Below, in pieces: positions 8,609 to 15,932 of a stretch of 64,000 bases of DNA. The DNA comes from Pseudomonas saudiphocaensis (GTDB lineage: Bacteria > Pseudomonadota > Gammaproteobacteria > Pseudomonadales > Pseudomonadaceae). The stretch lies in assembly GCF_000756775.1 (NCBI RefSeq), contig NZ_CCSF01000001.1, positions 1,426,001-1,490,000 on the forward strand, in the 5' to 3' direction. A program made the translations under genes and the position numbers. Numbering within the stretch: position 1 is the stretch's first letter; the number at the start of each line of letters is the position of its first letter. Below the pieces are notes generated by a model, which saw only the letters and a program-made list of their open reading frames with translations, did not search any database and was not told the DNA's origin.

Positions 8609-9790
8609 CTAGAGAATCCTGTTCTCGGCAAGTCCGGAATCCACCAAGCTCGCGTCCACCTGCCCCAGGTTTCGCACTCCGCAAAGCGCCATGGCCACTG
8701 CCAGCTCCGAACCCAGGCTGCTCAGCAAGCGCTCGACCGCTGCCTCGCCTCCGGCAGCCAGCGCCCAGGCCCAGGGGCGTCCGATCATTACACCCTGGGC
8801 GCCAAGCGCCAGAGCCTTGAGAATGTCCACACCGCTGCGGATGCCGCCGTCGACCAGGATCGGCAGGCGCCTGTCGAGCGCCTCGGCGACTTTTGGCAAT
8901 TGGCGGATTGTGGAGGAAACGCCATCCAGCTGCCGGCCCCCATGGTTGGACAGGACGATGCCATCGGCACCGCAATCGAGCGCCCGCAGCGCGTCGTCCG
9001 GTTCCAGAATGCCCTTGAGAATCAGCTTGCCCGGCCATTGCTCGCGCAGCCAGCGGATGTCGGACCAGGTCACGCAGGGGTCGAACTGTGCATCCAGCCA
9101 CGCCTTGAACGCGCGCAGGTCGTTGGGATCGACCACCCGATCGGTCAGGTTGCCAAAATGGTGTGGCTTGCCGCGAATGCCCACGTCCAGCAGCCAGCCG
9201 GGGCGCTGCATCAGTTGCGTGGCCTTGGCGAGCTTGCCGCGCCAGGTGCCGTCGAGCATGCCGTTGCGCATGTCGCGGCGACGAATTCCCGCCACGGCCA
9301 GGTCCACGGTGAACAACAGGGTGTCGCAGCCGTTGGCCAGCGCCTGTTGCAGCAGGCCCTGCACCGCTTCGCGGTCGCGCAGCATGTAAAGCTGGAACCA
9401 GCACTTCTGCGCACTCGCCGCGTGCACCTCAGCCAACGAACAGATACCGACCGTGGACAGACCAAAGGGCACCCCGGCCGTCGCCGCGGCCCGCGCGGCC
9501 TGAACCTCGCCTCGCCGCGCATAAAGCCCGGCCATGCCCAGCGGCGCCAGCGCCAGGGGCATACTCGCTGGCTGGCCGATCAACTCGCAGCGGGTGTCGA
9601 CGTTGTCAACATCACAAAGCACCCGCTGGCGCAGATGCACCTGCTGGAAGTCCCGGCAGTTGGCGGCCAGCGTCTGCTCGTCACCCGCGCCGCCATCGAT
9701 GTAGTCGAACAGGAAGCGCGGCAGGCGGCGCTCGGCCAGCCGCCGGTAGTCGTCGCAGCTGGCGGCCATGCAGGCAAAGACAGGGCTCAT
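8609..9790 (-). CDS. FMN-dependent 2-hydroxyacid dehydrogenase (L-lactate/mandelate dehydrogenase family)
   Basis: The 393-residue TIM-barrel flavoprotein has the family landmarks: DYxxGGAGDE near 30-38, STVGICSLAE near 112, WFQLYMLRDRE near 131, TVDLAVAGIRRRD near 161-173, LILKG with Lys259, SNHGGRQLDG with active-site His283 and Arg286, and the phosphate-binding DGGIRSGxDxxKALALGAxxVMIGRP. It oxidises a 2-hydroxyacid to a 2-oxoacid, passing electrons to FMN. The start at 9790 has TTGAGGAG upstream and lies 11 nt after the ThDP enzyme stop. Length and motifs fit both LldD and mandelate dehydrogenase (MdlB) types; substrate unknown. The neighbouring ThDP decarboxylase would act on its product (inference). 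Confidence 0.88.
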   Translation of the reverse strand: MSPVFACMAASCDDYRRLAERRLPRFLFDYIDGGAGDEQTLAANCRDFQQVHLRQRVLCDVDNVDTRCELIGQPASMPLALAPLGMAGLYARRGEVQAARAAATAGVPFGLSTVGICSLAEVHAASAQKCWFQLYMLRDREAVQGLLQQALANGCDTLLFTVDLAVAGIRRRDMRNGMLDGTWRGKLAKATQLMQRPGWLLDVGIRGKPHHFGNLTDRVVDPNDLRAFKAWLDAQFDPCVTWSDIRWLREQWPGKLILKGILEPDDALRALDCGADGIVLSNHGGRQLDGVSSTIRQLPKVAEALDRRLPILVDGGIRSGVDILKALALGAQGVMIGRPWAWALAAGGEAAVERLLSSLGSELAVAMALCGVRNLGQVDASLVDSGLAENRIL

Positions 9791-9801
9791 CGTCGTGCTC
9801 C

Positions 9802-11532
9802 TCAACCGGTCACTCGCCGCCACAATGCACGGCTCACCACACGCACCTTGTCGCGTGGCGTGAAACGCTTGAGGGTGGCCTTGACCACGCCCTCGGTAAA
9901 ACGTGTCCGTTTGCTGTAGTCGATGCGCACATCCACCAGCACCGGCCTGCCCTCCCCGGCCAGCGCCATGGCGCGATTGATGCCTTCGGCGCACTGGTCG
10001 TTATTCTCGATGGAAACGAAGGCGGCGCCGGTGGCTTCGGCCAGTGCTGCCAGGTTGAGTGGATGCAGTACCGTGCAGGCCTTGCGGTTGTAGGGGATTT
10101 CCTGCGCCTGGGCGATCTGCGAAAGCTCGCCGTCATTGAACACGAAGAGCGCCATGCCCAACCCCAGGCTGCTGGCGGTAACCAGTTCCAGGCCGGTCAT
10201 GCGCAGCGCGCCGTCCCCCACCACGCCGACCACCTGCCGGTCGGGGTTGGCCAGCTTGGCGCCGATCATCCCCGGCACGCAGTAGCCCATGGCATTGAAA
10301 TCACTGGGCGAGATGAAACCGCGCGGGCCATGGATCGGCATCAGCTCTGCCAGCAGGAAGGTATGGTTGCCATCGTCGGCCACCACGATGGCTTCATCGT
10401 TCAACTGAGCGCGCAGGGCCTGGCAGAACAGCGCCGGGTTCACCCGCCCGCGGCTGTCGTGCTGCAGCCATTCCTTCGCATAAGCGGCCTTGTCCGCCGT
10501 GATTCGCGCCGGTAGCGGGCTGGCCGGCGCTTCGCTGCGAAGCGCCCGCACTTCGACCAGCAGAGCGGGAATCAGCTGTTCCGCCGCGCCGGCTACCGCT
10601 ACCCGCGTGGGGTAGTTGGCATCGAACACCTGCGGGTTGATATCCAGGTGAATCAGGTTGTCCGGCACCGGCATGCTGAAGCTGCCGGTGGGAATTTCGG
10701 CGAAGCGCGTGCCCACCGCCAGCAGGCAATCGCAACCGGCGAAGGCATTGGCCGCAGCCGGCACGGCGTATTCGCCGAAGCCCATGCCCACATGCAGCGG
10801 ATGCGTGGCGGGAAAAGCACTGAGCCCCTGCAAGGTGGTGCAGACCGGGGCGCCCAGCAGCTCGGCCAGCTGGATCAGTTCAGCCTGCGCACCCACCGCG
10901 CCCCAGCCGAGGAACAGGCCGGGCTGGCGAGCCTCCACCAGCAACCGCGCCGCTTCGCGCAACTGCGCCGAGTCATGGCTTGGCACCGGCGGTTCGACCA
11001 CGAATGCCGGCATCTCGGGCACCTCGCCGAGGAAGTTGCCAATGTTGTAGGGCAGCTCGACGAACACCGGCCCCGGTTCCCCGCCGGTGGCAATGCGATA
11101 GGCCTGGTACAGCGTGGGAATGACCTCGGCATGACTGAGTATGCGGAAGGTCGCCTTGGTGATGGGCGCCAGCAGCGCGTGCTGGTCGATGTCGTGCAAC
11201 TGGTATCGCCGGCCGCTCTCGCTGTGAATACCGCCGGAAATGATCAGCATCGGAATGCCGTCCAGCCCTGCCTCGCCGATGCCGCTGGCGGCGTGGGTGA
11301 CGCCCGCGGCGGGCACTATCACCAGGGTACCGATGCTGTTGCCGGTACGGCTGAAGGCATCGGCCATAAAGGCCGCGCCGCACTCGTGGGTAACCAGCAC
11401 CGGCTGGATGCTGTCCGAGGCGTTCAGCTCGTCATAGAGCTCGGTGTTGTGCACGCCGGGAATGCCGAAGGTGTGGGTGACGCCCAGTTGCTCCAGGGCG
11501 AAGCGTGCAAGTGCGGCTCCGGTTTTCTTCAT
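9802..11532 (-). CDS. Thiamine-diphosphate-dependent enzyme (acetolactate synthase/benzoylformate decarboxylase superfamily)
   Basis: The 576-residue protein has the three ThDP-family domains. The pyrimidine domain carries the catalytic Glu50 in THECGAAFMADAFSRTG; the central domain begins around 190; the pyrophosphate domain carries GDGALRMTGLE...FNDGE, the metal and diphosphate motif with ND in place of the usual NN. Enzymes of this fold decarboxylate 2-oxoacids to aldehydes or carboligate them. It lies between a flavin oxidoreductase (17 nt upstream) and a 2-hydroxyacid dehydrogenase (11 nt downstream), a context resembling the mandelate pathway pair MdlB/MdlC. A route 2-hydroxyacid to 2-oxoacid to aldehyde is inferred. 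True acetolactate synthase is unlikely, since no small subunit gene is present. Confidence 0.85.
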   Translation of the reverse strand: MKKTGAALARFALEQLGVTHTFGIPGVHNTELYDELNASDSIQPVLVTHECGAAFMADAFSRTGNSIGTLVIVPAAGVTHAASGIGEAGLDGIPMLIISGGIHSESGRRYQLHDIDQHALLAPITKATFRILSHAEVIPTLYQAYRIATGGEPGPVFVELPYNIGNFLGEVPEMPAFVVEPPVPSHDSAQLREAARLLVEARQPGLFLGWGAVGAQAELIQLAELLGAPVCTTLQGLSAFPATHPLHVGMGFGEYAVPAAANAFAGCDCLLAVGTRFAEIPTGSFSMPVPDNLIHLDINPQVFDANYPTRVAVAGAAEQLIPALLVEVRALRSEAPASPLPARITADKAAYAKEWLQHDSRGRVNPALFCQALRAQLNDEAIVVADDGNHTFLLAELMPIHGPRGFISPSDFNAMGYCVPGMIGAKLANPDRQVVGVVGDGALRMTGLELVTASSLGLGMALFVFNDGELSQIAQAQEIPYNRKACTVLHPLNLAALAEATGAAFVSIENNDQCAEGINRAMALAGEGRPVLVDVRIDYSKRTRFTEGVVKATLKRFTPRDKVRVVSRALWRRVTG

Positions 11533-11549
11533 GGCTCTGTTCCTTGTTC

Positions 11550-13160
11550 TTATCTGTGCGACGCGTAGCCGACGATAGCCTGCGCGGCGCGGCGGCCATT
11601 GAGGATGCAGTTGGACAGAAAGGTGCCTTCCAGGGAGCGGATTCCGCTGATGCCACCACCGCCGAAGCCCGCCGCCTCTCCCGCGGCATAGAGGCCCGCC
11701 ACCGGTCTGTTCTGCTCGTTAAGCACTCGCGAGTGCAGATCCGTCAGCATTCCGCCCATGCTCTTGCGGCTGATCAACCGGGTGCGGATGGCAATCAGCG
11801 GACCACCGCCGGAATCCAGGATCGGCCGTATGCGGCAGGTACGCAGCCGGTCGCCGCGCCATTGCCGCAGTTGCTGCAACCGGCGCAGCTGTTCGTCGTT
11901 GTACAGCGCCGGGCCGCGACGGATACCGGCATCGTGGCGCTTCACCGTGGCGGCCAGCAGGTTCGTATCTAGGCGGTCATCGCCGGCCAGCATCGCCATC
12001 TTCTCGGCCAGTTGTGGGAGGCTGTCCGCCGCCAGCACATCGGGGCATTTGTCGATCATCCAGCGCACCAGCTCACGGTTGCCAGTGGCAAGCTGCCAAA
12101 GCAGCCGCAGCATCCTGCGGTCACGAAAATGTGGATTACTGTCGGTGCCGGAAATCGCCATTTCCTTAATTGCAATGCGCCAGTTGAGTAGCTGCCAGCC
12201 GTACTGGCCGGGCAGATGGCCGATGCGCTTGCACTGGTCATGGGTATCGAAACCGCCGACCAGAGGCTGCGGCCCGATGCGCCGGCCGCTGGGCTCAAGC
12301 CAGAGAGCGGAGCGTGAGGGAATCAGGCTCAAACCATGTTGCGGATACTGCGGCTCCGGGTGTGCGATACCGGCAGCGTAGTTCCACATGCGCCCCAACT
12401 TGACCACCTGCCCGCCCACCGCCTGCACCTGCTCATGCAATGCGCCATCGGCACGGGGGTCAGTACCGTTGAGGATGTTTTCGGGGAACGGACCGTAGAG
12501 TGGGTCCCAGTGCTGGCGAACCTTGCCCAGGTCACCGTTGATGCCGCCGCTGCACACCACCACATGCTCGGCTTCGATCAAGAAATCGCCCGTGCTGCTG
12601 CGCCCGTGGCAGCCCACCACGGCGCCGTTGCGCCGCTCCAGCCCCAACACCCGGTGCTCGAACAAACAGCTCAGCCTGTCGTGCTCGAACATTTGTCTGG
12701 CCAGCGTCTGTGCGATACCGCGTCCGCAGCCCCAGGCCACGTGATAGCGGGGCAGCGAGTTTCCATCCCCGAAATTGCCGCGTTCCACCCACTGCACCGC
12801 TGGGAAAAAACTGATGCCGCGCTGCCGTAACCAGTCGTATACATCGGCCTTGTTGCGCTCTGCGTAGATTTCCGCCCAGCGCCGCCCCCACAGATCGTCC
12901 GGCTCAAAAGCGGCCACACGCAGCCAGTCTTCCAGCAACAGCTCTGGTGAGTCCTGCACCTTGTTGCGCCGCTGTTCCGGAGTGCCGCACAGCAGCATGC
13001 CGCCGAAGGCGTCGTTGGCTTGGCCACCGCAATGGCTGCGTGGCGCGGCATCGACCAGCAGCACTTTGCGTCCGCTATCAAGCAGCTCCAGTGCGGTGCT
13101 GATTCCCGCCAGCCCGGCACCGATCACCAGGGTTTCACAATGATGATGTGCTGTGTTCAT
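11550..13160 (-). CDS. FAD-dependent oxidoreductase (fumarate reductase/ketosteroid dehydrogenase-like)
   Basis: The 536-residue flavoprotein starts with a dinucleotide-binding fold, VIGAGLAGISTALELLDSGRKVLLVDAA (Gly motif near residues 13-18), followed by GGQANDAFGGM. It ends with the second FAD motif, GLYAAGEAAGFGGGGISG, and a final SLEGTFLSN, as in large FAD-binding dehydrogenases annotated KSTD-like. These enzymes desaturate or reduce C-C bonds next to carbonyls. The start at 13160 has GGAAGAG about 10 nt upstream. It is the first gene of a three-gene minus-strand operon and diverges from the AraC regulator with 246 nt between them, so AraC control is likely. The substrate cannot be read from the sequence. 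Confidence 0.82.
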   Translation of the reverse strand: MNTAHHHCETLVIGAGLAGISTALELLDSGRKVLLVDAAPRSHCGGQANDAFGGMLLCGTPEQRRNKVQDSPELLLEDWLRVAAFEPDDLWGRRWAEIYAERNKADVYDWLRQRGISFFPAVQWVERGNFGDGNSLPRYHVAWGCGRGIAQTLARQMFEHDRLSCLFEHRVLGLERRNGAVVGCHGRSSTGDFLIEAEHVVVCSGGINGDLGKVRQHWDPLYGPFPENILNGTDPRADGALHEQVQAVGGQVVKLGRMWNYAAGIAHPEPQYPQHGLSLIPSRSALWLEPSGRRIGPQPLVGGFDTHDQCKRIGHLPGQYGWQLLNWRIAIKEMAISGTDSNPHFRDRRMLRLLWQLATGNRELVRWMIDKCPDVLAADSLPQLAEKMAMLAGDDRLDTNLLAATVKRHDAGIRRGPALYNDEQLRRLQQLRQWRGDRLRTCRIRPILDSGGGPLIAIRTRLISRKSMGGMLTDLHSRVLNEQNRPVAGLYAAGEAAGFGGGGISGIRSLEGTFLSNCILNGRRAAQAIVGYASHR

Positions 13161-13406
13161 AAAAGGGGCTCTTCCCTGATGCGATAGATTCAGCCTAGGT
13201 GAGCCCAGCGTTATGGGCCTGACATTTCACGAAGGGAAAGTTGACATATTGCGAATGCCGACAGAAATAGGCTTATATTCAGCCGGAATGATGGCGCAGT
13301 CTGGCTTGTGTAGAGCAGTTGGAGATCAGCGCAATACGCGGGTTTCGCAGCAGAAGCGAAGCGCCACTCGACCACTCCACAGCTGCCGCTCACCAGGATC
13401 ATTTGT

Positions 13407-14429
13407 ATGACCCAGATCGCCCGCAGCGCGGTATTTATCGGCTTCGACAGCCTGTGTCATCGCTACGGCCTCAACCCGCACGAGCTGGTGCGCCGCTGCG
13501 AACTCGATCCGCTGGTACTGCGCCGCCCCGATCTGTATGTGCCTTATGCGCGTTTTGCCCAGGCACTCAACCTGGCCGCAGCGGAAGGTCCGGCACCCAG
13601 CTTCGGCCTGCAGCTGAGCGAGTATCACGACTATCTGGTGCTTGGTCCGTTCGGCCTGTTATTGGCCCAGGCAGATAGCTTCGCCGAGGTGCTCAAGCTC
13701 ACCCAGCAGTACGTACATCTGCATGCCCAGGGCATTTCCCTACACCTGGGAAGCGACGAGGAACAGTTGCGCATCGAGTACCGCCTGCAGCTGCAGGAGC
13801 CGGTGGACCTGCGTCAGCTGCGAGAGCTCGGGCTGGGTGTCACACAGCGCAGCATGGCCAGTCTGTTCGGCGAACAATGGCAGCCACACCAGCTGCTTGT
13901 CAGCCATGCAGCCATGGGCGATCCAGCCGAATATGCACGGCTGTTCCCCTGTCCCGTGCTGTTCGAGCAGCCCTGTAGCGGTTTCGTCGCGGGCAACGAT
14001 ATTTACTCGCTGCGCCCGCTGGAACAACGCAAGCAGCTCAAGTCTCACCTGATCGAGCAATACCGTTTCAGCCAGCATCTGCCGACGGATATCACCGAGC
14101 AGATCCGCTACGTCCTGCAGTCCATTCTTTCCACCGGCGAAGCCCGGCTGGAGGTCGTCGCGCGCCTGCTAGGGCAGCATCCGCGTAGCCTGCAGATGGC
14201 GCTGCAGAAACAGGGGCAGACCTTTCGCGAATTGCTTGATCAGGTTCGCTACGCTGAAGCACGTCAGCAACTGCGCCTGTCTACACAGTCGATTACCGAT
14301 CTCGCGCTGCATCTGGGCTATGCCGATGAGACGGCCTTTTCCCGCGCCTTCAAGCGCTGGAGTGGAATGGCGCCGCGACACTGGCGCGCGCATTCAGCAC
14401 GGCAGACGTTGCCGGATGCTTCTTGCTAA
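13407..14429 (+). CDS. AraC-family transcriptional regulator (OruR/ArgR-like N-domain)
   Basis: The 340-residue protein has an N-terminal ligand domain of the Arabinose_bd type seen in OruR and related regulators (about residues 15-205) and a C-terminal AraC double helix-turn-helix (about 235-332). The latter includes ARLLGQHPRSLQMALQKQGQTF and DLALHLGYADETAFSRAFKRWSG, the usual second helix-turn-helix. CAGGA stands 9 nt before the ATG. It diverges from the flavin oxidoreductase operon and is the obvious candidate activator of it. The inducer is probably a substrate of that pathway (inference). Confidence 0.9.
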   Translation: MTQIARSAVFIGFDSLCHRYGLNPHELVRRCELDPLVLRRPDLYVPYARFAQALNLAAAEGPAPSFGLQLSEYHDYLVLGPFGLLLAQADSFAEVLKLTQQYVHLHAQGISLHLGSDEEQLRIEYRLQLQEPVDLRQLRELGLGVTQRSMASLFGEQWQPHQLLVSHAAMGDPAEYARLFPCPVLFEQPCSGFVAGNDIYSLRPLEQRKQLKSHLIEQYRFSQHLPTDITEQIRYVLQSILSTGEARLEVVARLLGQHPRSLQMALQKQGQTFRELLDQVRYAEARQQLRLSTQSITDLALHLGYADETAFSRAFKRWSGMAPRHWRAHSARQTLPDASC

Positions 14430-14461
14430 GCTCGGACACATCACCCTGGAGGACCCACCCC

Positions 14462-15148
14462 ATGCTCCGCACCACGACCCTAATCGCCGGCCTTATGTTG
14501 TCTGCTGGCGCCTTTGCCCTTTCGCTGTCCGACCTGAGCCAGGGCGACGCCAACGCAGGCCTCAAGGATGCCCTCAGCCAGGGCGCCAAGGTTGCCGTGC
14601 AGCAACTCGGCAAGCCAGGCGGTTTCAGCAATGATCCGGATGTGCGCATCGAGCTGCCGGGCAACCTCGGCAAGGCCTCGCGCATGTTGAAGATGCTGGG
14701 CATGGGCGCGCAGGTCGAGGCCCTGGAAGACAGCATGAATCAGGCCGCCGAAGCCGCCGTGCCGCAGGCCCAGGAGCTGCTGCTGGACGCGGTGAAGAAG
14801 ATGACCGTAGCCGATGCCAAAAGCATCCTCGCCGGTGGCGATGATTCGGCAACCCAGTACCTGAACAAGACCAGCCGTGATCAGATCCGCGAGCGCTTTA
14901 TGCCGATCATCAAGCAGGCCACCGATAAGGTCGGCGTCGCCCAACAGTACAACGCCATCGCGGCCAAGGCTTCGGGGCTCGGCGCGGTCGATGCGAAATA
15001 CGGCACCATCGAAGGCTACGTCGCCGAGCAAGCGCTGGACGGCCTGTTCACAGTAATCGCCGAGCAGGAAGCAAGCATCCGTAAGAATCCTGCACAGGCG
15101 GCAACCAGCATGGCCAAGAAGGTGTTCGGCGTACTGATGGGTAACTGA
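14462..15148 (+). CDS. DUF4197 family secreted protein
   Basis: This 228-residue protein begins MLRTTTLIAGLMLSAGAFALSLSDL, a cleavable signal peptide, so it is periplasmic. The rest is a largely helical DUF4197 domain with the family pattern LSQGDANAGLKDALSQGA and RDQIRERFMPII near residues 141-152. The ATG at 14462 is chosen because GGAGGA lies 8 nt upstream; an upstream TTG in the same frame would spoil the signal peptide. It follows the araC stop by 32 nt and precedes the hemolysin III gene by 19 nt. The function of DUF4197 proteins is unknown. Confidence 0.85.
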   Translation: MLRTTTLIAGLMLSAGAFALSLSDLSQGDANAGLKDALSQGAKVAVQQLGKPGGFSNDPDVRIELPGNLGKASRMLKMLGMGAQVEALEDSMNQAAEAAVPQAQELLLDAVKKMTVADAKSILAGGDDSATQYLNKTSRDQIRERFMPIIKQATDKVGVAQQYNAIAAKASGLGAVDAKYGTIEGYVAEQALDGLFTVIAEQEASIRKNPAQAATSMAKKVFGVLMGN

Positions 15149-15167
15149 GGATTCGGGCAGGGCCGCG

Positions 15168-15785
15168 ATGTACCACGGAGAAAGACTCAACGCTTGGACG
15201 CACCTGGCTGGCGGAGTGCTAGCACTCATCGGCAGCGTCTGGCTACTGGTACTGGCCGCCATGAGCGGCGACGTTGCAAAGATCGTCAGCGTGGCGATCT
15301 ATGGCTTTACTCTGGTGCTGCTGTACAGCACCTCCACGCTTTATCACAGCCTGCGCGGGCGGGCGAAGGTGATCATGCAGAAGCTGGATCACCTGTCGAT
15401 CTACCTGCTGATCGCCGGCAGCTACACGCCCTTCTGCCTGGTTAGCCTGCGCGGCGCCTGGGGTTGGTGGTTGTTCGGCATCGTCTGGAGTCTGGCCGTA
15501 ATCGGCATGCTGCAGGAGATCAAGCCACGCTCGGAAGCACGGGTGCTGTCGGTGGTCATCTATGCGGTGATGGGCTGGATCGTGCTGGTGGCGGTCAAGC
15601 CATTGCTCGCCGCGCTTGGCGGAGAAGGCTTTGCCTGGCTGGTGGCCGGTGGCGTGCTCTACACGGTGGGCATTATCTTTTACGCCTACGACCAGCGCTT
15701 TCTCCACTGGCACGGTATCTGGCACCTGTTCGTGATGGCCGGCAGCCTGCTGCACTTTGTGGCGATTGCGAAGTATGTGGTCTAG
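15168..15785 (+). CDS. Hemolysin III family (TrhA/PAQR-like) membrane protein
   Basis: This 205-residue protein has seven hydrophobic segments. It carries the conserved E and H pattern of the family: GERLNAWTHLAGG at the N-terminus, STSTLYHS near 55-62, KLDHLSIYLLIAGSYTPF near 72-89, and HGIWHLFVMAGSLLHF near 184-199. The histidines and Asp form the metal site of the CREST/PAQR superfamily. The E. coli homologue TrhA affects membrane fluidity homeostasis; the hemolysin name is historical. The ribosome site is weak (GGGCAGGG). It may be cotranscribed with the DUF4197 gene 19 nt upstream. Confidence 0.88.
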   Translation: MYHGERLNAWTHLAGGVLALIGSVWLLVLAAMSGDVAKIVSVAIYGFTLVLLYSTSTLYHSLRGRAKVIMQKLDHLSIYLLIAGSYTPFCLVSLRGAWGWWLFGIVWSLAVIGMLQEIKPRSEARVLSVVIYAVMGWIVLVAVKPLLAALGGEGFAWLVAGGVLYTVGIIFYAYDQRFLHWHGIWHLFVMAGSLLHFVAIAKYVV

Positions 15786-15818
15786 CGCCTCAACCATGGG
15801 TGTGGCTGGCCATAACTT

Positions 15819-15832
15819 CGCCTATATAGGCG
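15819..15832. promoter_or_regulatory. 14-bp perfect palindrome upstream of topB
   Basis: CGCCTATATAGGCG is perfectly self-complementary and lies between the hemolysin III stop and the LexA box. It may be an operator or part of the topB promoter; no regulator is assigned. Confidence 0.4.
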
Positions 15833-15849
15833 GCGGCAAACGCCAATAA

Positions 15850-15865
15850 CTGTATATTCATACAG
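15850..15865 (+). promoter_or_regulatory. LexA (SOS) box upstream of topB
   Basis: CTGTATATTCATACAG fits the LexA consensus CTG-N10-CAG with the AT-rich TATATA-type centre. It ends 67 nt before the topB ATG at 15933, inside the only intergenic space that can hold the topB promoter. LexA would repress and DNA damage would induce the gene. Confidence 0.72.
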
Positions 15866-15932
15866 ATAAAGATTGCCTGCAGCTCCGCCGCTGCGCATGC
15901 TATGCCCGTTGCGACAACGGATAGATGAAGCG

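Noticed and set aside
7824-9404. A 526-codon minus-strand frame covering the DUF2231 gene and part of the hydroxyacid dehydrogenase
   Set aside because: Only the last 151 codons look like protein; the upstream part is an Arg/Gly-rich shadow of the dehydrogenase frame. The start with RBS is at 8279.
13241-13263. TTGACA followed by GAAATA as a plus-strand promoter for the AraC gene
   Set aside because: The -35 is perfect but the -10 is poor (GAAATA) and the gene starts 140 nt later; kept as a possibility only, not listed.
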